From contig NZ_QUEM01000007.1 in assembly GCF_003477995.1 (NCBI RefSeq), forward strand, positions 1 to 64,000: DNA of 64,000 nt, in the 5' to 3' direction. The DNA comes from Bacteroides sp. OF04-15BH (GTDB lineage: Bacteria > Bacteroidota > Bacteroidia > Bacteroidales > Bacteroidaceae). A program made the position numbers and the translations under genes. The notes under the pieces were generated by a model. It was not told the DNA's origin. It was given only the letters and a program-made list of their open reading frames with translations, and did not search any database. Of the stretch, positions 53,134-62,988 are shown one piece after another (the stretch's first letter is position 1; the number at the start of each line of letters is the position of its first letter).

Positions 53134-53616
53134 AAAAGGTTGATGCACTGGTGGATATGGATTCAAAGTACTGCCCGAAACTGAGAGCAGATAGCGCGGC
53201 TGCATGGTTTCCAAGTCATTTTTTGAAGCCTTCCCGATGATTGGTTTCTGTCATCAGGATGAATGTTGCCGGTCATTATGATGAAAAAAGGCATCTACTC
53301 TCATAATTTGGGATATTCTCAGTCCGGTTTTAGCACACATATAGAGGTGTTTTTTGCATAAAGGCTGTATTATTATGAGAAAAACCGGTTGCAAAACGGA
53401 ATATTTATAGATTATTCTTTCTGTTTTGTTTGTTTGAAAGGAAGCAAGCGAAAGCTTATTCCGTGATGGAGCGTCATTTTGCTTGTGTTTCTCCCATTTT
53501 GCAGATATTTCTGTTTTACTTCACTACGCTTTTTAAGGACAAGGATTCAGCTATACGATGAATTTGACGCTTAGATAATAATTGTTATGTTTCTTTCAAA
53601 AAAACAGATGAAAAAG
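53134..53616. other. Intergenic region without a gene
   Basis: About 480 bases with no credible coding frame. It holds a half-site TCATCAGGATGA (53251-53262) matching the arms of the palindromic elements at 6762 and 31383, and an inverted repeat CCGGTTTT/AAAACCGG (53324-53331 and 53381-53388). Nothing else was recognised. Confidence 0.5.
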
Positions 53617-53647
53617 TTTGCAGCAGATATTCAGTTTTGTAATTTTG
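53617..53647 (+). promoter_or_regulatory. Promoter of the TetR-type gene
   Basis: TTTG (53617-53620), 19 bases, TAATTTTG (53640-53647): consensus boxes at ideal spacing, 27 bases before the ATG at 53675. Confidence 0.75.
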
Positions 53648-53674
53648 TAAACACATCCTCAAAAAATATGGCAC

Positions 53675-54280
53675 ATGAATAAGAATAACAGAAAAGAGCA
53701 TTTGTACGCCACGGCTTTTAAGTTGTTTCTTACAAGGCAATACGAAGGCGTCAGCATATCCGATATAGAAAAGGAATCCGGAATGACCCGCGGAGCAATT
53801 ACCTATTACTGCAAAGACAAGCTGGGATTGTTTTACGATGTCATACGCCATTACCTGATTGATTCTCAGAATCTGGACTTTAAATTGCAGGAAATGAATT
53901 TCGAAAGCCTGAAGGATTTCATGGATGCGTATGTTCAAAGCTGTCAGGAGACGATGGCCAGATTCCGGAAGATTGACGCTACCATAGAGAACGGAAGCCG
54001 TGCTTATATGGCTCTGATCCTGCAGGTCTGTAACTTTTTCCCCGACTTGCACCAGCAATATCTGGAAAACCGAAACAAGGAACTGATGATATGGATTAAA
54101 GTCATTCAGGCCGCTATCGGAAACAAGGAGATCAAGGAAGATATTGACGTTATTACCACGGCAAGACTGTTCATGAACGTCTTCTACGGACAAGCCTATC
54201 TGGACGCATTAAGCATGGGACTGAATACGATGGAATTGAAACTGCAGTTCCAGAATATCTATAAATTACTTAAAAAGTAG
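53675..54280 (+). CDS. TetR/AcrR family transcriptional regulator
   Basis: A 201-residue regulator with an N-terminal helix-turn-helix (about residues 8-55; segment YEGVSISDIEKESGMTRGAITYYCKDK) and a helical ligand-binding domain. Length is usual for the family. A strong promoter precedes it, and no gene lies divergent. The next genes, in the same direction after a 582-base gap, encode four thioredoxin-like envelope proteins; a palindrome at 54717-54731 in that gap is a possible binding site. The ligand is unknown. Confidence 0.9.
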   Translation: MNKNNRKEHLYATAFKLFLTRQYEGVSISDIEKESGMTRGAITYYCKDKLGLFYDVIRHYLIDSQNLDFKLQEMNFESLKDFMDAYVQSCQETMARFRKIDATIENGSRAYMALILQVCNFFPDLHQQYLENRNKELMIWIKVIQAAIGNKEIKEDIDVITTARLFMNVFYGQAYLDALSMGLNTMELKLQFQNIYKLLKK

Positions 54281-54383
54281 CAACAGAACCATCGGAATCC
54301 ATCATTCATTTTCTTTTCTAATCAAAAGAATAACAATCATATCTAGAATATATTTTATATTGGGAACTCTCATCCTCTTTTAC

Positions 54384-54466
54384 CTTGTTTAGACTGTTTC
54401 TCCGGATTATATGAATCTTTTAAAACAGAATTCTGTACTTTAAAACGGAGAAACAGCTAAAACAAG
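54384..54466. repeat. Large inverted repeat downstream of the TetR-type gene
   Basis: Perfect 11-base arms CTGTTTCTCCG (54394-54404) and CGGAGAAACAG (54446-54456) extend outwards to 54384 and 54466 with single-base bulges. The loop holds a 12-base palindrome ACAGAATTCTGT (54425-54436). It may be a transcript-end structure; there is no clear T run. Confidence 0.65.
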
Positions 54467-54494
54467 ATCAATATTTCTCAGTCTTCTTTTAAAA

Positions 54495-54526
54495 AATAGA
54501 TTAATAATTATTAATATTAATCTATT
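54495..54526. repeat. AT-rich perfect inverted repeat
   Basis: AATAGATTAATA (54495-54506) and TATTAATCTATT (54515-54526) form a perfect 12-base inverted repeat with an 8-base loop. Confidence 0.6.
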
Positions 54527-54716
54527 GGATTTGCATAGTTTCTGCTGATTCTTTTTCTTTATAAAAGAATTATGGGCATAATGTAAATCAAGCTTTTCAG
54601 ATGGTTTCAATTTATCCGAATTCATTTAATCTTTAAATCATGAAAAAATTAAAAATGTGCGTATGAAAGGAACATGATTATCAGAAATTACGCAAAAGAT
54701 ACAAAGGGATTGCTTG

Positions 54717-54731
54717 TCCGGATAATCCGGA
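54717..54731. promoter_or_regulatory. Candidate regulator binding site (15-base palindrome)
   Basis: TCCGGATAATCCGGA is a perfect palindrome with 7-base arms around one base, and a further TCCGGA lies at 54741-54746. It is 132 bases before the first thioredoxin-like gene and 437 bases after the TetR-type gene, a size typical of TetR-family operators. Confidence 0.4.
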
Positions 54732-54862
54732 ATATGAGCGTCCGGACTATCCTGCAATCTATCTATTGCAAAAAAACGAATCAATAGACTGTTTTTTTAA
54801 GGGCCAGTTTAATTCCGCCAGTGTCCTTTTTAAAATTTGTAGAACTCACAGAAAATAAGACC

Positions 54863-56470
54863 ATGAAAATGTTACGTAGACTTTTTACCCTGTTGTTGCT
54901 TTGCCTTTGGGGCCAGGCTTCTTCCTTGCTTTGGGCCGATGACGGCTATGAATTCCGAGGCGGTACGTGTGTGCTTCGGGGACAGATAAAGAATATGGGC
55001 ACGATGCCCAAACATCTTACCCTTCATCTTGGGAATTTGTTTTTAAATCAGGATGCCAATTATCTGGTGCAGGTTCGTCCGGATGGCAGCATTCAGGAAA
55101 ACATTCCTTTACCTCACAGTCAGTTTGCTTATTGGAGCGGATTGAACGGACAGTTTTTCTTAATGGCGGGCGATACGGTCGATATGGTTTATGATGCCGA
55201 AAAGGGAATGGAGTTTTTGGGGAACAATGTTACCGCGCAGGTTAACCGTTACTATCCCGCTCTTAGGAAGAAGTTCTTGTCGGAATACAGAACCTCTCCC
55301 GGAGAGAACGATTCCAAGAAGGTCTATGATGATTATATAGACTTTAAAATTCAGGTATTCGAGAAAATCAGAAAGGAGATAGACCGGTCGCTTCCTGCGG
55401 ACTGCCTGCCGCTGACTCGCAAAATTCTTCGGGCTTCTTTGCTGAACGAGCCGGTTTCTGATATTTTAGACTTGACGCTTTATCAAAAAGTTATGCCTAC
55501 TCTTGGAGGATGGATGGTGAGTGAAGAGAAGCCTTCGCTGGATAATAAGAAACTCTTTCATTTTTTAAGTAAGTATAAAGCCGATTTTTTGGACAACCCT
55601 TATTCTATCATGGGCGATAATGCCAGGATACCTCAGAACAGAATGACTTATTACTATGCTCTTTTCCTGTCTTTTGGCGGAGTGACCAGAGAAGCCTTGG
55701 TCGATCCGGATAATCCGAACCAGGATCTGGTTGGGTATGGCATCGATTACCTTTTGCCCCAGCATTATGATTCCGGTTTTCTGAAGCAGGCCAAAGCGTT
55801 GCGAGATGGTGCGCTTTATACATATAGTGACTTTGTTGAGGAGCAATTCCAGAAGTATCAGAAACGTACGGGTATGGACAATAATTTCTCCTTTCAGGTT
55901 GCGCTTTGCCAACATTTCAGAAATGCGTACAAGAATCTGGATGCGTTCAATATAGACCGTCTGACCGAACGGCTCCTTGCCATCATGCCTTATATCACTT
56001 ATCCTCAGGTGCGTTTCCATCTGTTGCAGTTCTATCGCCAGTGCGTTCGGGAGCAGGCGGTTGAGGAGGAGAAAGCGTTGGAGAACGACAGTGTGTTCCA
56101 GCGTATCATCCGTCCCTATGCAGGCAATGTGCTTTATATCGACTTTTGGGGATTGGGTTGCGGCCCTTGCCGTGCCGGAATGCTGCAACAGCGCGAAATC
56201 GTAGAAGCCCTGAAAGGTAAGCCGGTGAAGTTCCTGTATATCTGCAATGAGGCGGCCTCTCCCCGTGAATCTGTTGAGGCTTGGTTGAAAGAGAATCAAA
56301 TTCAGGGTGAGCATATCTTTATCCATCCGGAAGACTGGGCCTATTTGGAGGCTCATTTCCAGTTCTCGGGCATTCCATTTACCTTGATCATGAATAAAAA
56401 AGGAAAATTGCTGAAGCTCTCAAGTTATGATCTGACTGTGGAGGAATTTGAGCAATTGGCAAACGAGTAG
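54863..56470 (+). CDS. Secreted thioredoxin-like protein, first of four
   Basis: A 535-residue exported protein. The start at 54863 is chosen because the signal peptide (MKMLRRLFTLLLLCLWGQAS) begins there; the frame also opens at a GTG at 54821. A long N-terminal region (about 25-410: a small beta domain, then helices) precedes a C-terminal thioredoxin fold with CGPC at 433-436 and the cis-proline segment SGIPFTLI. The Trp that normally precedes the first Cys (WCGPC) is Gly here (GLGCGPC). TlpA/ResA-like thiol exchange in the periplasm is inferred. First gene of a four-gene unit; the next begins 45 bases downstream. Confidence 0.85.
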   Translation: MKMLRRLFTLLLLCLWGQASSLLWADDGYEFRGGTCVLRGQIKNMGTMPKHLTLHLGNLFLNQDANYLVQVRPDGSIQENIPLPHSQFAYWSGLNGQFFLMAGDTVDMVYDAEKGMEFLGNNVTAQVNRYYPALRKKFLSEYRTSPGENDSKKVYDDYIDFKIQVFEKIRKEIDRSLPADCLPLTRKILRASLLNEPVSDILDLTLYQKVMPTLGGWMVSEEKPSLDNKKLFHFLSKYKADFLDNPYSIMGDNARIPQNRMTYYYALFLSFGGVTREALVDPDNPNQDLVGYGIDYLLPQHYDSGFLKQAKALRDGALYTYSDFVEEQFQKYQKRTGMDNNFSFQVALCQHFRNAYKNLDAFNIDRLTERLLAIMPYITYPQVRFHLLQFYRQCVREQAVEEEKALENDSVFQRIIRPYAGNVLYIDFWGLGCGPCRAGMLQQREIVEALKGKPVKFLYICNEAASPRESVEAWLKENQIQGEHIFIHPEDWAYLEAHFQFSGIPFTLIMNKKGKLLKLSSYDLTVEEFEQLANE

Positions 56471-56515
56471 GATTACAGAAATGCTGTCAGCATTTTATAA
56501 ACCATATTATATTGT

Positions 56516-58030
56516 ATGAAAAAAATTTGGATATTATTTTTGTTGATGATGACTGTGCTTTTCGTTGGGGCACAATCTTTGCTTCCTGTTCCCGAGTGGA
56601 CGAATACTCCGGCTATTCTTAAAGGACAAATTATCGGTTATGAGAAGAACGCTCCGGAGATGAGGGTGCAAACTTTTGCTTATATGCCTTATGACGACCT
56701 TGGAACCATTACTGCAGAAATCCATGAGGACGGTTCTTTTCGTATGGAAGTTCCCATGTATGCCACTCGCCAGGGATATTATTTCCGGATTGGTCCGTGG
56801 TATGGTATTCTGGTACTCACAGCCGGTGATTCTGTATCCGTTACGTTGGATTTGAAATCCGGAATGCCCGGAGAGGAATATTCGTTGGAATGCCGTGGAC
56901 CGTTGGCTGAACTGAATAATGAATTGGTAAGATGCTCTACGCTTGACATATGGAAGTCTTATAGAAATGTACATAATAAAGTCAGTCCGATGTCGCCTGC
57001 CGATTTTTATGATTCGGTGCGTAAATACTATCATGATTTGGCACTTCAGGCGGATTCGATGGATCTGAAGCCCATAACCAAAGAATGGCTAAAGTTGCAT
57101 TTTCAATCTGATATGGTTAATGTCCTGCTGCTTCCCGAAAAACTGGTGAATACGGAAAATTTGGGAGAAGACTTTTTGCGTCGGGTTACTTCAGAGGTTG
57201 GAGGAAATACTTTGATGCAGGCTTATTCGGCTCAGTTACCGACAGTGGTGAATCGTTATGAGTATGCCTTTTTTGGCGATTCTCTGTTTGTCGATCAGAT
57301 AAGACGAAAGGGTGATAACCTTGCTGCCCGGGGATATAATAGCGATGTTATTACGGATTCTACGAATCAAATGAGATGGCGGTATACTTTTTCTTTGCTT
57401 GGAGGAGAGCAGGGAGTGATTCAGGATGCCATTAGGGGAAACTATTATTCCGTAATTCTGAGCCAGGATACACCGCTTACAGAGAAAGAGCTGAAATCGT
57501 TGTCGCAGTTGGAGAATGCTTCTATCCGGAATTATTTCCAGAAGAAGAATGAAAGGCTCAAACAGACCCTTGAAGAACGTAAACGCAAAAGGAACAAACA
57601 ATTCGTTTTTCAGGAAACGACAGCCAAGGAAAGTGAAAAATTTCTGGCTGAAATCACAAAAAAATATGCGGGACAAGTGATTCTGATTGATTTTTGGGGC
57701 ACTTGGTGCGGACCGTGTCGTCAGGCAATCAAGGATTTTAAAGAGAATCATGAGAAACTGTCCCAGAAAGGATTGGTAACCATATATGTAACGGATGAGC
57801 TTTCGCCGGAAGCTGTTTGGAAGAATATGGCTGCGGGGATGCCCGGAGTGCATTATCGGATAGAGGAAACCCTGTCAAATGAAATCTTTTCCCAATATGG
57901 ACTGACCGGCTGGCCTTCCTATCTGATTATTGACAAGAACGGTCATCTTATTTATAAGAAGACAGCATTCCGTGAAGATGAATTGGTGGAAACCATTCTT
58001 CGGGCAATAGATGAAGATGTCAAGAAATAA
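56516..58030 (+). CDS. Secreted thioredoxin-like protein, second of four
   Basis: A 504-residue exported protein with a signal peptide of about 19 residues (LFVGAQ). After a beta-rich segment (about 35-130, DUF4369-like: LKGQIIGYEKNAPEMRVQ) and a helical middle, the thioredoxin fold starts near residue 365, with WCGPC (Cys398 and Cys401) and the cis-Pro segment TGWPSYLIID. It is similar in plan to the preceding protein but diverged in sequence. Role inferred as periplasmic disulfide reductase. The gap of 38 bases to the next gene suggests one transcript. Confidence 0.88.
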   Translation: MKKIWILFLLMMTVLFVGAQSLLPVPEWTNTPAILKGQIIGYEKNAPEMRVQTFAYMPYDDLGTITAEIHEDGSFRMEVPMYATRQGYYFRIGPWYGILVLTAGDSVSVTLDLKSGMPGEEYSLECRGPLAELNNELVRCSTLDIWKSYRNVHNKVSPMSPADFYDSVRKYYHDLALQADSMDLKPITKEWLKLHFQSDMVNVLLLPEKLVNTENLGEDFLRRVTSEVGGNTLMQAYSAQLPTVVNRYEYAFFGDSLFVDQIRRKGDNLAARGYNSDVITDSTNQMRWRYTFSLLGGEQGVIQDAIRGNYYSVILSQDTPLTEKELKSLSQLENASIRNYFQKKNERLKQTLEERKRKRNKQFVFQETTAKESEKFLAEITKKYAGQVILIDFWGTWCGPCRQAIKDFKENHEKLSQKGLVTIYVTDELSPEAVWKNMAAGMPGVHYRIEETLSNEIFSQYGLTGWPSYLIIDKNGHLIYKKTAFREDELVETILRAIDEDVKK

Positions 58031-58068
58031 AGATGATCGTAGAATATTTATACCTAAATTGATACCAG

Positions 58069-59742
58069 ATGATACATGTTTCTTTTTTTACAAAAAATAC
58101 CCTTGCCGTGGGTATAGCCGCTCTTTTTATGACAAATGCGACGGCGCAGACGGTGGTGGACTATCCCGGCAGTCTGAATCACCAAGATTGCATTGAGGTT
58201 TATCGTACAGCGACAGATCAGAAGCAAACGGTTTTTGATGTTACTGTATATTATCAGCCCGGCTATTGGTTACGATTGTCTTCTTCCGGAGTGCTGCACG
58301 GATGCCAGACCGGCAAGACTTACCGTTTGGTTAAGGCAGAAGGCTTTGAACTGGATAAGCAGGTGGTCATGCCTGATTCGGGTTGCCGTGATTTCAAATG
58401 CTATTTTGAACCTATTGATGCCCGTGACCAGGCCGTACATTGGATAGATCGGAAAAACGATACTTTGTTTACTGCTTTGAATGTGCGTCCGGTTTCTCGT
58501 TCCAAAGAGATGTTCGCCTGTCGCATCAAGGGGACGGTTGCAGGCGAACGCCCTTGTGTGCGTCTGTTGTTTTATGATTTTGACCAAGACAATCGTGTGC
58601 GGCCACCTTTGTCCATACCGGTGCGTGGTAACCGCTTTGACTATATTTATTACACGGACAAGCCGGAGGTGAAAATGCTGACAAAATGGGATGAGTATAT
58701 GGAGGGCAGCTGGTATGTGATTCCTTTCTTTGTGGAGCAGGGAGAAAATGAAATTACCATTCTTCCTAAGGGAACGGATCTCGAGTTATGTCGTGCCACG
58801 GCTGCGAATCAGGAATGGAAACGAATCAGGCAGGAAACGGATCGACGGGGAGACGAATGTCAGTTGGACGAGTATTACAAAACCATGAGAGAAATGTCTC
58901 CGAAGCAGAAACTGACTCCTGAAGCGTTCACCTTGCATGAGCAGTTGCAGGCTCTTTATGCCAAAAAGGAGAAGCAGGGAGAAGATCAAGTTTTGGACGA
59001 CAGTATCGATCAGATTTATAAGCAACGCGCTCAGTTGAAGGAGGCACAGAAAATGTATTCACCCGAATATACCCAGCTTCGTAAAAACGTAGACCGTATC
59101 TGGTCACTGATCAACCGGACGATGGTCACTCAGATGGCCAAGTCTCCTTCGTTACCGGCACTTTACCGGTTATATCAGCTGATTGCCGAGGCTATAGATG
59201 AAAATTCGCCGGAACTGCAGCCTTACTATCAGATTTATCAAAGGAACTTTGCCCCTCTTTGGAGCGAACATTCTTTGGGAAAGCATCTTGAATATATGAC
59301 GAAGGCCGGAATACAGATGAAAGTTGGGGAGCAGTATCCGCTTTTTGAGGCCAGAGATCTGACCGGAAAACAGGTTTCTGTGAATGGACTGATCAAAGGG
59401 AAATGGGCATTGGTTGACTTGTGGGCTTCTTGGTGCGGCCCGTGTCGTCAGCATTCGGAAGAAATGATTCCCGTCTACCGGAAGTATGCCGATAAAGGTT
59501 TTACGGTGGTAGGTATTGCCCGCGAACAGTATGTTTCCGATGCGCTGGAGGCAATCCGTGAGGACGGCTATCCCTGGGTGCAGTTGATTGATCTGCGTGA
59601 CGAGTTCTGCATCTGGTTAAGACATGGCATCGGAAATTCCGGTGGTTGCCTGTTCCTGGTGGACCCTGAAGGGAAAATTGCGGCCATCCGTCCCTCTGCC
59701 GAAGAGGTAGAAGCTATTCTGGAGCAGCATCTGGGGCATTGA
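58069..59742 (+). CDS. Secreted thioredoxin-like protein, third of four
   Basis: A 557-residue exported protein (signal peptide ending near residue 27, NATAQ). Its N-terminal part shares blocks such as YRLVKAEGFELDK with the fourth protein, so these two are closer relatives. The C-terminal thioredoxin fold has SWCGPC (Cys456 and Cys459), but the position of the conserved cis-proline is Gly526, followed by Cys527 (NSGGCLFLVDPEG). Loss of cis-Pro usually changes substrate release or allows metal binding in this fold, so the activity may differ from its neighbours. Confidence 0.87.
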   Translation: MIHVSFFTKNTLAVGIAALFMTNATAQTVVDYPGSLNHQDCIEVYRTATDQKQTVFDVTVYYQPGYWLRLSSSGVLHGCQTGKTYRLVKAEGFELDKQVVMPDSGCRDFKCYFEPIDARDQAVHWIDRKNDTLFTALNVRPVSRSKEMFACRIKGTVAGERPCVRLLFYDFDQDNRVRPPLSIPVRGNRFDYIYYTDKPEVKMLTKWDEYMEGSWYVIPFFVEQGENEITILPKGTDLELCRATAANQEWKRIRQETDRRGDECQLDEYYKTMREMSPKQKLTPEAFTLHEQLQALYAKKEKQGEDQVLDDSIDQIYKQRAQLKEAQKMYSPEYTQLRKNVDRIWSLINRTMVTQMAKSPSLPALYRLYQLIAEAIDENSPELQPYYQIYQRNFAPLWSEHSLGKHLEYMTKAGIQMKVGEQYPLFEARDLTGKQVSVNGLIKGKWALVDLWASWCGPCRQHSEEMIPVYRKYADKGFTVVGIAREQYVSDALEAIREDGYPWVQLIDLRDEFCIWLRHGIGNSGGCLFLVDPEGKIAAIRPSAEEVEAILEQHLGH

Positions 59743-59806
59743 TACAGCAGGCAGATTCTGTGACTGCTCCCATTCTTTTCATTTCGATTTTATATTTAAA
59801 GACATT

Positions 59807-62182
59807 ATGAGAACGCAACATTTATGGCTTGCCTTGATATTCATGGCACTCGGCATCTGGAAGGGGCAGGCGCAAAAGATTCAGACCTGGAACCATCCGA
59901 CCACGGAGTATGGTAATGTTTACTTTGACGGATTCTTCAATATCGCTTTGGATATTACTAAAGTGGAACTGAAAGAAGACGAGACTGCGGTTTATGCCAC
60001 AATTAGGCAACGCTCTGATTATCCTGATATGGATCAGTTTCAGTTTTCAAAAGACACCTATCTCTTGGCAGACAGTAAGCGCTATTCAGTGGTGTCCGCC
60101 GAAGGAATAGAATTTGACAAGTTCCGTCAGACGGAAAAGAATGGCCGGCTTGATGTGGTCTTTCACTTCCGCCCATTGCCAAAGAACACAAGGTCGTTCG
60201 ATTTTATCGAAGGTGAGGGACAGGGAGCCTTCCAGATAAAAGGCATCAAGCCGGTGGAGGAAAGATGGAAAGAACTCTTCCCGTCTTATTGGCGTGATGA
60301 ACAGACCGGAGAATGGGTGATTGCTTTCCTCGGCAATCAGGCCATCTATGATAATAAGGTCTGGGATATGGAAGCGGAACTCCGTCATCGGGGAAAAGAG
60401 GCGGAAATCACGCTGACTCATGAAGGCGAAACGATCAAGGTTCAAGTCGGTAAGAACCGGAATGGCCGTCGCACGATACGGATAGGCAAGCAAAAGCGAA
60501 CGCTTTCCATGATTACCGGTCGCTTTATACCCGATTATCCCAAAAAGGATACGCGCACTGATTTTGTGGATCTGGGCAATAAAACCGATACTGTTACTTT
60601 TATGGGTTGGTTAAAAGACATGCCGGAAACTGAAAAAGCCAAGAAACAGGTTCGTGTGAGTTACACTGATTTTATCACGGGTAAACTGATGGAGCACATG
60701 GTGCAGCTCGATTCGCTCGGTCGTTTCTCCATAAAGATTCCGTTGACCAGCAGCCATGAATTTTTCTTTGATTGGGATCTATGCTATCTTCGCACGGTTT
60801 TTGAGCCGGGGAAGACCTATTTCCTGCTCTATGACTTCAGGGAAGGTCGCCGCCTTTTCATGGGCGATGATGTGCGTTTGCAGAACGAACTGCTTAAATA
60901 CCCTTTGGAATGGTTTGGCATTCGCATGGAACGGGGCGATGATTTGGATGAATTTCTGGATGCTACCGACAGCATACTTAAGGCTAAATATGCATCCTTG
61001 GATACCTTATGTCTCCAGCATCCCACGCTCTCTGCACGTTTTAGCCGGTTCTGCAAGGACAATATGACTTCTCAGGCTGCGCGCGAACTGGGGCAGGCAC
61101 GATTCTATACGCCGGCACGCTGTCTGTCTTCTCGTGCCCGCCAATATGCTTACGAACATTTTTGGAAGAAAATGTCCAAACCCTACGCGTTACACGATTA
61201 CTGGAGAGATTTCATTCGTGATTATGCAGATGATATGGCTGAAGAAAGTTTGGCTGCCACTTACTCTTTGGATGTCTGGGATTTCATAGAGGAGATCGCG
61301 TCCAATACCGAGGAACTTGATTTCCTGAAAAACTGTAAGTCGTGGATGGAAGAGAGCAATGCCCGCCTGGCTTCTGTAGAAAGTGCGGAGGAAAAAAAGC
61401 GCCTGATGGAGCAAAACGAGAAGGAGGATGAAGAACGGTTCAAAAAGGTAATTTCTATCCTCAATTCTCCAAGAGCAAAGGAAGTAATAGGAAGAAAGAT
61501 GTTCGTGGAAGATATGCGCCGGAAAATCCATGTACTCGATTCGATAGGCACAGACTCTTTCATCAAGACGGTCCTTCTTTGTGAGGATGCATACAAAAGA
61601 ATCGACTATACCCGTAAGCCGCTCCATCAGGAAATCATGGACTCTTTAGTCCTATGGACCGGCAATTCATCGGTCTTACAGGCCATCAGGGAGAAAAACG
61701 AATTCTACACCGCTCTTGCCAACCGGAAACTGGACCAGCTGGTTTTGAAAACGGGTTCGGAAGTGGAAGGCTTGCAGGAAGGGAAGGAGATTCTGAGCAA
61801 ACTCACGGAGCCTTATCGTGGCAGGTTCATCCTTCTGGATATCTGGGGCACCTGGTGCGGCCCTTGCAAAGATGCGCTCTCACATTCACAAGAAGAATAT
61901 CAGCGGTTGGCCAAGTACGACCTGCAGTATATGTATCTCGCCAACCACAGTCCGAAAGACACGTGGGAGAATGTGATCAAAGAGTACAACGTGACGGGCA
62001 GCAATGTGGTTCACTTCAATCTCCCTCCTGAGCAACAAGAAGCTGTTGAGCGTTATCTCGAGGTTTCCTCGTTCCCTACCTATAAGGTGATTGACCCGGA
62101 GGGTCGGGTGCTCGATGTCAAGGTAGACCTCCGCAATCTGGAATCTACCGAAAAGTTGTTCCAGATGCTTACCGGAAAATAA
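59807..62182 (+). CDS. Secreted thioredoxin-like protein, fourth of four
   Basis: A 791-residue exported protein (signal peptide about 1-22, KGQAQ), the longest of the series. The N-terminal domain includes YSVVSAEGIEFDK, matching the third protein; a DUF4369-like segment (VTFMGWLKDMPETEK to about 390) and a long helical region follow. The C-terminal thioredoxin fold has GTWCGPC (Cys684 and Cys687) and the cis-Pro segment SSFPTYKVIDPEG. It lies 64 bases after the third gene and is closed by a strong terminator. Role inferred as periplasmic thiol-disulfide exchange, perhaps with a client-binding N-terminal half. Confidence 0.88.
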   Translation: MRTQHLWLALIFMALGIWKGQAQKIQTWNHPTTEYGNVYFDGFFNIALDITKVELKEDETAVYATIRQRSDYPDMDQFQFSKDTYLLADSKRYSVVSAEGIEFDKFRQTEKNGRLDVVFHFRPLPKNTRSFDFIEGEGQGAFQIKGIKPVEERWKELFPSYWRDEQTGEWVIAFLGNQAIYDNKVWDMEAELRHRGKEAEITLTHEGETIKVQVGKNRNGRRTIRIGKQKRTLSMITGRFIPDYPKKDTRTDFVDLGNKTDTVTFMGWLKDMPETEKAKKQVRVSYTDFITGKLMEHMVQLDSLGRFSIKIPLTSSHEFFFDWDLCYLRTVFEPGKTYFLLYDFREGRRLFMGDDVRLQNELLKYPLEWFGIRMERGDDLDEFLDATDSILKAKYASLDTLCLQHPTLSARFSRFCKDNMTSQAARELGQARFYTPARCLSSRARQYAYEHFWKKMSKPYALHDYWRDFIRDYADDMAEESLAATYSLDVWDFIEEIASNTEELDFLKNCKSWMEESNARLASVESAEEKKRLMEQNEKEDEERFKKVISILNSPRAKEVIGRKMFVEDMRRKIHVLDSIGTDSFIKTVLLCEDAYKRIDYTRKPLHQEIMDSLVLWTGNSSVLQAIREKNEFYTALANRKLDQLVLKTGSEVEGLQEGKEILSKLTEPYRGRFILLDIWGTWCGPCKDALSHSQEEYQRLAKYDLQYMYLANHSPKDTWENVIKEYNVTGSNVVHFNLPPEQQEAVERYLEVSSFPTYKVIDPEGRVLDVKVDLRNLESTEKLFQMLTGK

Positions 62183-62324
62183 TATCCTGGAGAAGAAAGA
62201 CATATTATCTTTTTTAGAAAGAAAGTATTAATAACTTTTTGAAAAAGAAGATAAACGAGCAATGCATGGGTATAGCTTCCCTTTTGTATTTTACTTTTCT
62301 AATTTCGGAATAGAAGACTGTATG

Positions 62325-62381
62325 AGTATTCCCATTCTTTCCAATTTGGCAAACTTTGGAAAGAATGGGAATACTTTTTTG
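62325..62381 (+). terminator. Very strong terminator of the thioredoxin cluster
   Basis: Perfect 20-base arms (62325-62344 and 62356-62375) with an 11-base loop, followed by six T. Confidence 0.93.
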
Positions 62382-62631
62382 TTATTTCTGACATGGAACA
62401 TATCGTCAAAGGTTCTGTTTTCTTTAAAAACATTTATCTGTGGTAGGGGACGAATACAGAATAACAGATTAATGAGAGAAAGAATTCAGGCGTAAGAATG
62501 GGGGTATTTCTTGAGCATTTCGTTATTATAATCATGAGAATGATTCAAATGCGATAAGGTTGATATACCGAAAACTGGTATGCAACGATTGGATTCATCG
62601 CATTATTGGGTAACTATTAAAAGAAAAAAGT

Positions 62632-62988
62632 ATGAATGTTTTTAAGAAATCTCTTTTGTTTGTTGTATCGCTGCTGTGTGTTTTTATGGGATATTCCTGT
62701 TCAGAGGATGTTCCTGATTTGACTGTGGTTCGTGTGCAAATAGAAGCCAATACAGACGAACCGGTTAGAATTTATGGAATGAAGGGTAGTCCGGAAGGAG
62801 GAGTTGTCATAAGGAAGAATTTTGATCAGACATTTCAGTTGGAAGGGAATAATGATTTTTCTATTGAAGCCAGATGCAAGGATGAGAATACCTTAATTAT
62901 TATCAAGGTATGGATAGGCGGACAACTTTGGGCATATACGTATGGTAATAAATATCTGACAACCGGTTCCATTTCACTGATTCATTAG
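62632..62988 (+). CDS. Small lipoprotein of unknown function
   Basis: A 118-residue lipoprotein with a signal peptide and lipobox GYSC (Cys at about 23). The mature part is a small beta-rich domain (LTVVRVQIEANTDEPVRIYGMKG...). No known family was recognised. It stands alone between the terminator at 62325 and the etfB promoter, without a clear promoter of its own. Start chosen at the ATG with an A/G-rich leader (AAAAGAAAAAAGT). Confidence 0.7.
   Translation: MNVFKKSLLFVVSLLCVFMGYSCSEDVPDLTVVRVQIEANTDEPVRIYGMKGSPEGGVVIRKNFDQTFQLEGNNDFSIEARCKDENTLIIIKVWIGGQLWAYTYGNKYLTTGSISLIH

Noticed and set aside
62262..62495. 77-codon frame after the thioredoxin cluster
   Set aside because: It runs through the perfect terminator hairpin at 62325-62381 and shows no family pattern.
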